A DNA stretch of 32,723 nt from an uncultured Bacteroides sp. (GCA_905203765.1 CAJKXC010000025.1:1-32723), one strand, 5' to 3'; shown: positions 23,870 through 31,452, counted from the stretch's first letter. Notes: a model not told the origin generated them from the letters alone. Numbers and translations: made by a program.

Positions 23870-24724
23870 TTACAGGATCATTTTCTCTATCGGCAGCACC
23901 AGTATTCCTTCCGCCCCCAGCGCCTTCAGTTTCCCGATAATCTCCCAGAAACACTTCTCGTCCAGCACGGTGTGTACGGAACACCAGCCTTCCTGCGCCA
24001 GCGGCATCACCGTCGGGCTCTTCATGCCCGGCAGCACGGACACGATCTCATTCAGCTTGTCCTTCGGCGCATTCATCAGCACATATTTCTTGTCTTCCGC
24101 CGTCTTTACCGCATCCATGCGGAACAGCAGTTCCCTCAGTATCTCCAGCTTTTCTTCGCTCATGTTCTTGTTGCCTATCAGCAGCGCTTCGGACTTCATC
24201 ACCACTTCCACCTCTTTCAGCCGGTTGCTCACCAGCGTAGAACCGGAACTTACGATGTCGAAGATGGCATCCGCCAGCCCGATGCCCGGCGCTACTTCCA
24301 CCGAACCCGTAATGACGTGAATCTCGGCACTCACCCCCTGCTCTTTCAGGTATGCAGAGAGAATTCCCGGATAGGATGTCGCAATCTTCTTGCCTTCAAA
24401 CCACTTCACTCCGGGATACTCGATGTCCTTCGGCATTGCCAGTGACAGGCGGCATTTGCTGAATCCCAGGCGCTTCACAATCTCGGCATCTTCCTGCTTC
24501 TCCACATACTCGTTCTCACCCACAATACCGATGTCAGCCACGCCGGTAGCCACCGACTGCGGAATATCATCATCCCTCAGGAACAACACTTCCAACGGAA
24601 AGTTTGAGGACTGCACCAGCAACGAACGTTTCATGGCGCTTAACTTAATATCCGATTCTCCCAGGAATGACATCGTCTCATCGTAGAGACGGCCTTTAGC
24701 TTGTACTGCAATTCTTAGTAACAT
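23870..24724 (-). CDS. hisG: ATP phosphoribosyltransferase (long form, with C-terminal regulatory domain)
   Basis: HisG condenses ATP and PRPP in the first, feedback-controlled step of histidine synthesis. The 284-residue product is the long, hexameric type, with the catalytic type II periplasmic-binding fold (LRIAVQAKGRLYDETMSFL; ATGVADIGIVGENEYVEKQ; IATSYPGILSAYLKEQG; GSVEVAPGIGLADAIFDIVSSGSTL) and an ACT-like C-terminal domain (about 205-284, with KYVLMNAPKDKLNEIVSVLPGMKSPTVMPLAQEGWCSVHTV) where histidine binds in relatives. It starts the structural operon, behind a His-codon leader peptide and attenuator, so it is controlled both by transcription attenuation and, presumably, by feedback. 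Confidence 0.97.
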   Translation of the reverse strand: MLLRIAVQAKGRLYDETMSFLGESDIKLSAMKRSLLVQSSNFPLEVLFLRDDDIPQSVATGVADIGIVGENEYVEKQEDAEIVKRLGFSKCRLSLAMPKDIEYPGVKWFEGKKIATSYPGILSAYLKEQGVSAEIHVITGSVEVAPGIGLADAIFDIVSSGSTLVSNRLKEVEVVMKSEALLIGNKNMSEEKLEILRELLFRMDAVKTAEDKKYVLMNAPKDKLNEIVSVLPGMKSPTVMPLAQEGWCSVHTVLDEKCFWEIIGKLKALGAEGILVLPIEKMIL

Positions 24725-24766
24725 GAGATTTATAATTTATAATTTATGATTTATTTCCACACGGTT

Positions 24767-24806
24767 AAAAACAAAACGAGGCTCACCAATATCCGGCAAG
24801 CCTCGT
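24767..24806 (-). terminator. Attenuator terminator of the his operon
   Basis: On the minus strand, an 8-bp perfect stem ACGAGGCT / AGCCTCGT (24806-24799 and 24783-24776) with a 15-nt loop is followed by TTTTGTTTTT. It lies 44 bp downstream of the leader-peptide stop and 42 bp before hisG. A terminator between promoter and first structural gene, behind a His-rich leader, is the attenuator arrangement. An alternative antiterminator stem was not resolved by eye. Confidence 0.85.
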
Positions 24807-24850
24807 CATTTATGTTTTCGTTATACACATACACTCATACGCCCACCGAG

Positions 24851-24898
24851 TTATTCGTCAGGATGATGATGGTGATGATGTGCAACGATATTCTTCAT
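24851..24898 (-). CDS. hisL: his operon leader peptide (15 residues, six consecutive His)
   Basis: The minus-strand frame from the ATG at 24898 to a TAA at 24851-24853 reads MKNIVAHHHHHHPDE. Six His codons in a row (CAT CAT CAC CAT CAT CAT) are followed by Pro-Asp-Glu. It lies about 15-20 nt after the predicted transcription start and just before a terminator hairpin upstream of hisG. By analogy with enterobacterial hisL, ribosome stalling at the His codons when charged His-tRNA is scarce would prevent terminator formation. No Shine-Dalgarno site is present; the start is preceded by AAAACAAAGAAAA. Confidence 0.9.
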   Translation of the reverse strand: MKNIVAHHHHHHPDE

Positions 24899-24918
24899 TT
24901 TTCTTTGTTTTAATGCGA

Positions 24919-24950
24919 CAAAAGTATAGGATATGTTTTAAACTACCAAA
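24919..24950 (-). promoter_or_regulatory. Promoter of the his operon
   Basis: On the minus strand TTTG (24950-24947), a 20-bp spacer and TACTTTTG (24926-24919) match the Bacteroides promoter consensus fully. The predicted start at about 24912 leaves a very short 5' end before the leader peptide ATG. Confidence 0.85.
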
Positions 24951-24996
24951 GATTTATCACAAAAAGTTTGATTTTTGTTTCAAATTCTCAGTTTTT

Positions 24997-25160
24997 CACC
25001 ACAGATTACACGGATTAACACAGATTCTTTTCACCACAGAGGGCACAGAGTCTCACAGAGTTTAGGGAGTTTACCAGAGCCCTAAGGCTAAAAGGCTTGG
25101 CTGCACTAAATTAACACAGATTACTTTAAAACTCTGTGCGCCTCTGTGTCCTCTGTGGTG
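24997..25160. repeat. CACCACAGAG-type inverted repeat element between the thioesterase gene and the his promoter
   Basis: The arms at 25032-25063 and 25128-25160 are inverted copies (CACCACAGAGGGCACAGAG... / ...CTCTGTGTCCTCTGTGGTG). An additional CACCACAGATTACACGG unit with TTAACACAGATT lies outside at 24997-25027 and another TTAACACAGATTA inside at 25111-25123. No gene is present. The element starts 6 bp past the thioesterase stop and may end that transcript. Confidence 0.85.
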
Positions 25161-25166
25161 AACTCA

Positions 25167-25658
25167 TTATATCAACGGCAGTATCTCCTCTGCCTCTACC
25201 TCGCAATGCTGGAAACACATTTCCTTCTCCGCCTTTTCCTTCGGGAAGGTGAAGTAGGTGCACGTGGCTTCCGTGCAAAGTTCCCCCATACTATTATACA
25301 ACTGCGCTTCTATGATGGCAATATTCCTCTTCTGCTCCTTCAGCGAGGCACGCAGCACCACATGCGTGTCCTGCGTCGAAATGGATTTCCGGAACCGGGT
25401 TTCCATCTTCGACGTCACCCCGGCAGTCTGCAACTTGCGGAACACCACCCAGCCGCAGATTTCATCCAGCAGCACCGACTGTATGCCCCCGTGCAGCGTA
25501 TTCAGCCAACCCTGATATTCCGGGCGCGGCTTCCAGATGCTCACCACCTCATCGCCGTCCTCATAAAACTCCATTCTTACACCGGCTTCATTGTCGGGCG
25601 AGCAGCCGAAACAATTATAGCCTTCCATATTCTTCCACGGGTTGATAATCTTTTTCAT
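25167..25658 (-). CDS. PaaI-type hotdog-fold thioesterase
   Basis: From the ATG at 25658 (MKKIINPWKNMEGYNCFG) the product is 163 residues; the long upstream extension of the frame has no family similarity. It has the hotdog fold with the HGG motif (LNTLHGGIQSVLLDEICGW, about residues 55-75), a conserved NCFGCSPDNEAGVRMEF start and the edge strands TRFRKSISTQDTHVVLRASL and IAIIEAQLYNSMGELCTEATCTYF. Members hydrolyse acyl-CoA or related thioesters; the substrate is unknown. The gene lies alone, with a TATATTTG promoter element about 30 bp upstream and the repeat element downstream. Confidence 0.88.
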   Translation of the reverse strand: MKKIINPWKNMEGYNCFGCSPDNEAGVRMEFYEDGDEVVSIWKPRPEYQGWLNTLHGGIQSVLLDEICGWVVFRKLQTAGVTSKMETRFRKSISTQDTHVVLRASLKEQKRNIAIIEAQLYNSMGELCTEATCTYFTFPKEKAEKEMCFQHCEVEAEEILPLI

Positions 25659-25687
25659 AACAGTACCTTCATTGATTCTTCTTGCCA

Positions 25688-25695
25688 CAAATATA
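25688..25695 (-). promoter_or_regulatory. Probable -7 promoter element for the thioesterase gene
   Basis: On the minus strand TATATTTG matches TAnnTTTG, 29 bp before the ATG. The -33 region is weak (TTGT about 21 bp upstream). Confidence 0.5.
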
Positions 25696-25776
25696 GTCAG
25701 ATTTCGACGGCAACTCACAAGAAAGCAGCCAAATCGTCCAAAAAACAACAGAAAATAAGAAATACGGAGCAATCTT

Positions 25777-25808
25777 TTTCCGAATCTGCACCGTTTTTCA
25801 TATCTTCG
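25777..25808 (+). promoter_or_regulatory. Candidate promoter of the DUF4421 gene
   Basis: TTTC (25777-25780), a 20-bp spacer and TATCTTCG (25801-25808) each differ by one base from the TTTG and TAnnTTTG consensus. It lies 25 bp before the ATG. Confidence 0.45.
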
Positions 25809-25833
25809 TTCTTGGTTAACTAAAAAGGAAGCG

Positions 25834-26934
25834 ATGCTGAAAGGAGTCATCATTTGTTTATGCATATTATTCCCCCTGTCCCTGTTTGCCCAGAGCGAAG
25901 AGGGCGACTCGCTGTTACGCCACGACCCCGCTTCCCGCTCCCATCGGGGCAGCTTTAAAAAGGCGATAAAGCAGTTCCTCAATTTCAGCGACTTCGATAC
26001 TACCTATATCAGTCCCAACCGCTACAACTATGCCCTGATGCTCGACCACTTCACCAATTACGAATATTACTCCGTAAGCAGTGCCTCTCCCCAACCCCAG
26101 CATCTCCAGTTCTCGCCCAATCCTCATAACAAGGTAGGCGTTTACTTCGGCTGGCGCTGGATATTCCTGGGATGGTCCATCGACACGGACGGACTGTACG
26201 GAAAGAAGAACGGGAAGAAGAAGGGAACGGAACTCGACCTCAGCCTTTACAGTTCCAAGCTGGGCGTGGACATTTTTTATCGCCGCACCGGAAACAACTA
26301 CCAGATACACCGGGCTACGGGCTTCTCCGACCGCGTACCGTCCAATTACTCCGCCGATTTCGACGGTCTGAAGGTAGACATGAAAGGGCTCAACCTATAC
26401 TATATATTCAACAACCGGCACTTCTCCTATCCCGCCGCCTTCAGCCAGTCCACCAACCAGCGGCGCAATGCCGGTTCGTTCATAGCCGGGGCTTCCCTGT
26501 CCGCGCACAACCTGAACTTCGACTATACCAAGCTGCCCGAAGTAATACAGGAGACGATGAATCCGGGCATGAAGGTGAAGCACATCAAGTACACCAACAT
26601 CAGCCTAAACTTCGGCTACGCCTACAACTGGGTGTTTGCGCGCAACTGTCTGGCGTGCCTCTCGCTCAGCCCCGCCGTTGCCTACAAGACATCGCGCATC
26701 AAGAAGGCGGAAGAGCAGACCGATGACTGGTACAAGAACCTCAACATCGACTTCATCCTGCGGGCAGGCGTGGTGTACAACAACAGCAAGTATTTTGCCG
26801 GCGCCTCTTTCGTGGGCCGCACATACGACTACTACCGCCACAACTTCTCCCTGAACAACGGCTTCGGCACGCTGCAAGTATATGCCGGATTCAACTTCTA
26901 TCTGAAAAAGGAATACAGGAAAGAGCGTAGATAA
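25834..26934 (+). CDS. DUF4421 domain-containing exported protein
   Basis: A 366-residue protein with a signal peptide (MLKGVIICLCILFPLSLFAQSEEGD, cleavage near FAQ-SEE). The remainder matches DUF4421, with an N-terminal NFSDFDTTYISPNRYNYALMLDHFTNYEYY segment, GVYFGWRWIFLGWSID, LDLSLYSSKLGVDIFYRRTGNNY, and many alternating hydrophobic strands ending in GTLQVYAGFNFYLKK. The pattern fits an outer-membrane beta-barrel, though the Phe/Tyr terminus is followed by a short basic tail. The family is typical of Bacteroidetes and has no established function. It converges with the DUF2490 gene, 7 bp apart. Confidence 0.82.
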   Translation: MLKGVIICLCILFPLSLFAQSEEGDSLLRHDPASRSHRGSFKKAIKQFLNFSDFDTTYISPNRYNYALMLDHFTNYEYYSVSSASPQPQHLQFSPNPHNKVGVYFGWRWIFLGWSIDTDGLYGKKNGKKKGTELDLSLYSSKLGVDIFYRRTGNNYQIHRATGFSDRVPSNYSADFDGLKVDMKGLNLYYIFNNRHFSYPAAFSQSTNQRRNAGSFIAGASLSAHNLNFDYTKLPEVIQETMNPGMKVKHIKYTNISLNFGYAYNWVFARNCLACLSLSPAVAYKTSRIKKAEEQTDDWYKNLNIDFILRAGVVYNNSKYFAGASFVGRTYDYYRHNFSLNNGFGTLQVYAGFNFYLKKEYRKERR

Positions 26935-26941
26935 TCCGTGC

Positions 26942-27601
26942 CTAAAATTTATAATTGCACTCTATCCCCACTATATTCCTGTCATCCCCTTTCTCTGCCT
27001 GCCAACAATAGAATACATCCGCTTCCCAGCGCGAAGAGAGAGGCAAAGCAATTCCGCCCCGGTAGCGCATCCGCTTCACATCGAAGTGCTCGGCACGAGC
27101 CAGACTGTTGTACATCTCCACCGATACATACGGCTCTATCTTGGAATTCCGAAGCTCATAGGCCAGTTTGAGGCGCGAGCGAAGACGCGGATTGCTCTTA
27201 TCCCCTGCCGCATTAGCCTGAAAGCGTTCGCGCAACGAGATCTTCACCTGTTGTACCCGGGTAGAAACCGTACCGTCGATGTAATAGCGATGCCGGAGTT
27301 TCCAGCCGGCATCTACCCGGTTCCGGTAGTGCATTTCATATCCCACCCCGAACTTCAAGAAAGGAAGCACCGTATAAATGCCGCCCACTTCCAGTCCCAG
27401 GCGGTCGGTTCTTCCCAGATTATCCATCGTTCGCCATTCCAGTCCCCCGGTAACAGCAAATGCCGGAGCCACTTCATAACTGGCCCCGACATTTGCCCAA
27501 GTTGAAAAGTCTTGTGCCCGCAACGGGTGTTGCGACAGGCTTATCAAGACTACAAGCAGAATATACATTCTCCCCTCTTTCACAGTGTTTCTTAGTGTCA
27601 T
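26942..27601 (-). CDS. DUF2490 domain-containing outer-membrane protein
   Basis: A 219-residue protein with a signal peptide (MTLRNTVKEGRMYILLVVLISLSQHPLRAQ, or a shorter start at the internal MYILLVV at about residue 12). Alternating strands (TGGLEWRTMDNLGRTDRLGLEVGGIYTVLPFLKFGVGYEM; RYRGGIALPLSSRWEADVFYCWQ) and the final Phe in CNYKF fit an outer-membrane beta-barrel inserted by BamA. DUF2490 members are small barrels of unknown function. A TAGCTTTG -7-like element lies upstream (27634-27641) but its -33 box is poorly spaced. No operon partner. Confidence 0.82.
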   Translation of the reverse strand: MTLRNTVKEGRMYILLVVLISLSQHPLRAQDFSTWANVGASYEVAPAFAVTGGLEWRTMDNLGRTDRLGLEVGGIYTVLPFLKFGVGYEMHYRNRVDAGWKLRHRYYIDGTVSTRVQQVKISLRERFQANAAGDKSNPRLRSRLKLAYELRNSKIEPYVSVEMYNSLARAEHFDVKRMRYRGGIALPLSSRWEADVFYCWQAEKGDDRNIVGIECNYKF

Positions 27602-27706
27602 ATCCTTTGTACGTATTACATAAATTGAGGGTACAAAGCTAAGGATAAATTCTGTAACAAATCTGGAATAAAAGCGTAAAATAGAGTTCCGGCGGTAACC
27701 GTCCGT

Positions 27707-28162
27707 CTACCACATCTCCGCCAGTACCTCAAAGCAAGGGCACTCCTTCACCCGTTCCCAGGGGTCTACGATGCCATTATAATTCAGGTCGGGACTGAGA
27801 TCACGATGCCCCACCACCCGGGCATCCGGATAATCCTTCAGCAGCCGTGCCACCAGCCGGTGCAACGCCTCTTTCTGCCGTGCGGTGCGCGTATCCGCCG
27901 GACGGCCGTTTGCATCCAGCCCGCCCTCGTAACACACCCCGATACTTGCCGCATTATATCCGCGCGCATGCGCCCCCGGCACATCTTCCGGGCGCATCGG
28001 CTCGATTAATCCGCTCTTTCGCACATAATAATGGTATCCCCAAGAGGAGAATCCCCGGTAACGGTGTGCAGTGTCCACATCTTGGGCACTGAAATCACTG
28101 TCCGCCCTGGTGGCGGAACAGTGAATAATAATCAGTTCAATCTTTCTCATAACGTCAGACAT
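27707..28162 (-). CDS. N-acetylmuramoyl-L-alanine amidase (T7 lysozyme-like, Amidase_2)
   Basis: The 151-residue protein is a zinc amidase of the PGRP/T7 lysozyme type that cuts the bond between MurNAc and L-alanine in peptidoglycan. The N-terminal ELIIIHCSATR supplies the first zinc His, and VVGHRDLSPDLN supplies the second His region, with GYHYYVRKSGLIEPMRP and GYNAASIGVCYEGG as typical core segments. No signal peptide is present, as in phage endolysins. The frame opens at 28162 (MSDVMRKIEL), overlapping the smalltalk stop by 8 bp; the family more often starts at MRKIEL (28150). It is the last gene of the HU-smalltalk-amidase unit. Confidence 0.93.
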   Translation of the reverse strand: MSDVMRKIELIIIHCSATRADSDFSAQDVDTAHRYRGFSSWGYHYYVRKSGLIEPMRPEDVPGAHARGYNAASIGVCYEGGLDANGRPADTRTARQKEALHRLVARLLKDYPDARVVGHRDLSPDLNYNGIVDPWERVKECPCFEVLAEMW

Positions 28163-28256
28163 TCATTCCATGCGCCCCCAGTGCGCCCAAAAACGCCGAT
28201 GCAACGGCAATAATCACTTTCAAAATTTTGTCCCAGGCAGATGATTTTGTTCTCAT
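28155..28256 (-). CDS. Smalltalk protein (33-residue membrane peptide)
   Basis: A 33-codon gene too short for usual gene calling. It starts MRTKSSAWDKILK, continues with a single hydrophobic helix (VIIAVASAFLGALGA) and ends HGMNV. This is the peptide found next to amidases in Bacteroides and named smalltalk protein. Topology is a basic N-terminus and one transmembrane helix. It overlaps the amidase frame by a few bases. Position directly before an endolysin-like amidase suggests a holin-like or pinholin-like role, which is inference and not established. Confidence 0.88.
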   Translation of the reverse strand: MRTKSSAWDKILKVIIAVASAFLGALGAHGMNV

Positions 28257-28335
28257 TGTTTTTTAATTTTTAGGCAAAACTATTCTACTTACTACTAACT
28301 ACTCACTACTAACTACTTATCAGAGCTTCGCTCCG

Positions 28336-28809
28336 TTATCCCATCGGATTCTCGTCCAAATTCCCGTCGCCCCCGCTACCGGAACCGCCGCCACCGACCT
28401 GGCTGCCCTGCACGCTGCGGGTTGCCACGCGCGTATACGCCACCGTCTTCGCCATGTTCGTCAGCGACTTGCCGGGGCGGAAGATGACGTGCGTTTTCCT
28501 GATGAGCGAAGACGTGAAATCTTCCGCCTTCTCGGCGCCCTTGCTGCTGATACCCATTTGCAGCGAACCGAGGTCGCCCAGCCGCACGATGCGTCCCGCC
28601 TTCAAGGCACGGTTCGCCTCGTAGATGATGCCTGCCAGCGCAGCGCGCACATCGGTTTCCGTACAAGTGGTACGCCCCGTTATCGCCTCGCACATCTCTT
28701 CAAAGTCCAACACACCCGTAGACTGCGCCACGGCATAATACTTGCTCGGTTCTTCCTTCTTGGCAGGGTTCTTGCGAGCCACCACCGAATAATTCATGGA
28801 TGTTGCCAT
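28336..28809 (-). CDS. HU family DNA-binding protein with Gly-rich tail
   Basis: From the ATG at 28809 (MATSMNYSVVARKNPAKKEEPSKYYAVAQ) the product is 157 residues; the frame is open upstream without family similarity. The HU/IHF-like part covers about residues 25-120 (LDFEEMCEAITGRTTCTETDVRAALAGIIYEANRALKAGRIVRLGDLGSLQMGISSKGAEKAEDF, then the FRPGKSL arm region). The C-terminus is a Gly/Ser-rich tail (GSQVGGGGSGSGGDGNLDENPMG). This is the accessory Bacteroidetes HU-like family found with smalltalk and amidase genes, not the housekeeping HU. It may pack or bend the DNA of a mobile element. Confidence 0.88.
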   Translation of the reverse strand: MATSMNYSVVARKNPAKKEEPSKYYAVAQSTGVLDFEEMCEAITGRTTCTETDVRAALAGIIYEANRALKAGRIVRLGDLGSLQMGISSKGAEKAEDFTSSLIRKTHVIFRPGKSLTNMAKTVAYTRVATRSVQGSQVGGGGSGSGGDGNLDENPMG

Positions 28810-28874
28810 AAAAAAATAAAAGTTTCGTTCCGAATACCCGGAGAGAAAAAGCCTTTCTCCCATCGTCCGTAGTA

Positions 28875-28882
28875 CAAAGATA
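28875..28882 (-). promoter_or_regulatory. Probable -7 promoter element of the HU-smalltalk-amidase unit
   Basis: On the minus strand TATCTTTG is an exact TAnnTTTG match, 65 bp before the HU-like ATG, inside a locally GC-rich stretch. No TTTG box is seen 19-21 bp upstream. Confidence 0.45.
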
Positions 28883-29014
28883 GTGCACCCGCCCGCGCCC
28901 CGAATCGCCAATGAAGCCTTATGAATTTTGTTGAAAACAATACGTCCAAAAGTTTCCATAAGTCACTTATTTTCAGTAATTTTATAGCTACATAATAAAC
29001 CAATAAAAATTAAA

Positions 29015-29245
29015 ATGAAACAAGAAGAGAACAGATTTTTGGTGCATACCTACACAAAATCAGAGCTGGCGCACCTTTACAATCCGCAAATGACCGTCAA
29101 AAATGCCACACAAGTGCTACGCCGCTGGATACAACACAACCAAGAGCTACACAAAGCATTAATAAGCATGGGATACACCGACCGGAGCCGCAGCTTCACC
29201 CCACGCCAAGTGCAACTAATAGTTGACACACTGGGAGAGCCATAA
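29015..29245 (+). CDS. DUF4248 domain-containing protein
   Basis: A 76-residue protein starting MKQEENRFLVHTYTKSELAHLYNPQMTVKNATQVLRRWIQHN. The family is small, helical, and often found just before a VirE-type primase/helicase in Bacteroides. The pattern YTKSELAHLYNP...ATQVLRRWI...FTPRQVQLIVDTLG resembles a winged-helix or excisionase-type DNA-binding domain, but this is my reading. The gene diverges from the HU unit and precedes the VirE gene by 95 bp, so it could be a small regulator or replication adaptor. Confidence 0.88.
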   Translation: MKQEENRFLVHTYTKSELAHLYNPQMTVKNATQVLRRWIQHNQELHKALISMGYTDRSRSFTPRQVQLIVDTLGEP

Positions 29246-29340
29246 AGCCATTTTCAGATTTTAATATAACTTTCACATAGAATGCAAAAGTTATTTTCCG
29301 CTCCAATATATCCATGTTATTTTGACAAACTTTTTAAATT

Positions 29341-31452
29341 ATGAAAATATCTTACTACAAAAACAAGAAACAACCCCCGAGTTTAGAACTGACCGAGTCA
29401 GAAGTAATTCACCTTATCCGAGACGATGAAGAGCTGCGCAGAATCATCACCGAAATACGCCAAAGCATGGCGGACAACGACCTGCCTGCCGCCGAGCAGA
29501 AGAAAGGCGAACTGCCCGCCGTCACCTTTTCCGCCCGCTTCTCCGGCGGACGGCGATACGACAAGCTGGTGGAGTACATCGGAGAAATCTCCCTGGACTT
29601 TGACAAGAAGACGGAAGAAGAGCTGCAACGCATCCGCCGCGCAGTGGAAGGCTGTCCGCACACCCACATCAGCTTCCGCAGTCCGCGCGGCAGCGGCAGC
29701 AAAGTCACCGTGCGCACCAGCCTTGCCGACGGCAGCCTGCCCCAGTCACCCGACGAGGTGCGGAACTATCATGCCCATGCCTACGACCAGGTAGCCGCCT
29801 TCTACGAGAAGCTCTGCTCCACCGGACTCGACGAAGCCTGCAAGGACATGACGCGCCTCTGCTATCTGTCCCACGACGACGAAGTCTACTTCAACCCCGA
29901 CGCGCAGGTGTTCGTCGTCAACCCTGCTCTTCCCCTCAGGGAGAAGCCCAAGAGGACGACCGGACGGAAGAAAGGCTCCGTGGAGAAAAACGTCGATGAC
30001 ACCGCCGGCCGGCCTTCGGACCACATCCGCTACACCCCCGGCGAAAGCCGCGCCCTGCTTGCCACCCTGCTCCACCGGCACGACCACAAGGAGACGTACA
30101 GCGAAGGAAACCGCAACAACTACCTGTACAAGCTGGCATGTACCTACAACTGCTACGGCATTCCGATGCACGAAGCGCAACTCTTCATCCGCGCCAACTT
30201 CTCCGACCTGCCCGCCGAAGAACTGGACTCGGCAGTCACGAGCGCCTACCGCCACACCGAGGAGTTCAACACCCGCAAGCTGTCCACCGCCCAGTGGAAT
30301 TTCCTGCACATCGAGCAGTACATCAGAAGCCACTACGACACCCGCTACAACCTTGTAAAGCACCGCATGGAGTGCAGCCCCCGTGGCGCCGGCACCTTCT
30401 GCGAGCTGGACGACCAGATGGAGAACACCATCTGGATGGAACTGAACGAAGCCGGCTACACGTGCAACGTCAAGAATGTAGGCAACCTCATCTACTCCGA
30501 CTTCAGCCAGTCCTACCACCCCATCCGCCTGTACATGGAGCAACTGCCCGCTTGGGACGGCATCGACCACCTGGCGCGCCTCGCCCGCAGCGTAGGCACC
30601 GCCAACGCCGACTTCTGGCAGAAAGGGCTCACCCACTTCCTCGTCGGTATGGTGGCCGCCGCCACAAGGGACGACATCGTAAACCACCTCTGCCTCTTGC
30701 TTTGCAGCAAGCAGAACCTGGGCAAGACCACCTTCATCAACCGCCTGCTGCCCCCCGAGTTGCGTGCCGAGTACCTGAGCACCGGTACCATCACCCCCGG
30801 CAACAAAGACGATCTGGCGCGCATCAGCCAATTCATGCTCATCAACTTCGACGAGTACGAGGGCATGAACGGCCGCGAACTGAGCCAACTGAAGGACCTC
30901 ATCACCCGCAGCACCATCACCCTGCGCCTGCCCTACGCACGCCGCACACAGAACTTCCCCCACGTAGCTTCCTTTGCCGGCACCTGCAATTACCCCCAAG
31001 TGCTGCACGACCCCACCGGCAACCGCCGCTTCCTCTGCTTCGAAGTAGACCGCATCGAACTCTACGACATAGATTACCCGCAACTCTACGCCCAAATCAA
31101 ACATCTGCTGGACAACGGCTACCGCTACTGGTTCGAAGCCGACGAAGTGAGCGAGATAGAGAGCAACAACCAGCCCTTCATCTTCAACACCCCCGAAGAA
31201 GAAATGCTGCTGACGCATTTCCGCAAGCCGGTACGGTTCGATCCGATAAAGTACATGACGGTAAGCGAAATAGCGGAAGAGATTCGGAGACGGACGGGGT
31301 ATCAGTACACCGCTGCAAGCAAAGTGATATTAGGAAAGATTTTAATAAGGCTCGGTTTCAAATTTATCTACGGAAGAAACGGACGACGGTACGAAGTTGT
31401 TATGCTGGATTCTGAACAAACAAGATCAAACCAGCTCTATCCAAATAACTAA
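29341..31452 (+). CDS. VirE / BT4734-family primase-helicase-like protein
   Basis: A 703-residue protein. The N-terminal BT4734-type (VirE N) domain, about residues 30-200, contains YIGEISLDFDKKTEEELQRIRR and SFRSPRGSGSKVTVR and may be a primase-like domain. A linker with a basic KRTTGRKKGS stretch follows. The C-terminal virulence-associated-E ATPase (about 370-600) has a Walker A-like SKQNLGKT at 456-463 (Ser where Gly is usual), Walker B INFDE at 501-505 and DPTGNRRF at 557-564. Relatives are replication proteins of plasmids, phages and islands. Upstream DUF4248 and the downstream inverted repeats suggest an element-borne replication gene. The region is GC-rich and almost uniformly high in Ala/Asp codons. 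Confidence 0.88.
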   Translation: MKISYYKNKKQPPSLELTESEVIHLIRDDEELRRIITEIRQSMADNDLPAAEQKKGELPAVTFSARFSGGRRYDKLVEYIGEISLDFDKKTEEELQRIRRAVEGCPHTHISFRSPRGSGSKVTVRTSLADGSLPQSPDEVRNYHAHAYDQVAAFYEKLCSTGLDEACKDMTRLCYLSHDDEVYFNPDAQVFVVNPALPLREKPKRTTGRKKGSVEKNVDDTAGRPSDHIRYTPGESRALLATLLHRHDHKETYSEGNRNNYLYKLACTYNCYGIPMHEAQLFIRANFSDLPAEELDSAVTSAYRHTEEFNTRKLSTAQWNFLHIEQYIRSHYDTRYNLVKHRMECSPRGAGTFCELDDQMENTIWMELNEAGYTCNVKNVGNLIYSDFSQSYHPIRLYMEQLPAWDGIDHLARLARSVGTANADFWQKGLTHFLVGMVAAATRDDIVNHLCLLLCSKQNLGKTTFINRLLPPELRAEYLSTGTITPGNKDDLARISQFMLINFDEYEGMNGRELSQLKDLITRSTITLRLPYARRTQNFPHVASFAGTCNYPQVLHDPTGNRRFLCFEVDRIELYDIDYPQLYAQIKHLLDNGYRYWFEADEVSEIESNNQPFIFNTPEEEMLLTHFRKPVRFDPIKYMTVSEIAEEIRRRTGYQYTAASKVILGKILIRLGFKFIYGRNGRRYEVVMLDSEQTRSNQLYPNN

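Noticed and set aside
24767..24898. Riboswitch or T-box in front of hisG
   Set aside because: No T-box sequence or ligand-binding fold was seen; the His-codon frame plus terminator explains the leader.
29746..31218. 490-codon open frame antisense to VirE
   Set aside because: Val/Gly-rich, without motifs; VirE on the plus strand has full domain signatures.
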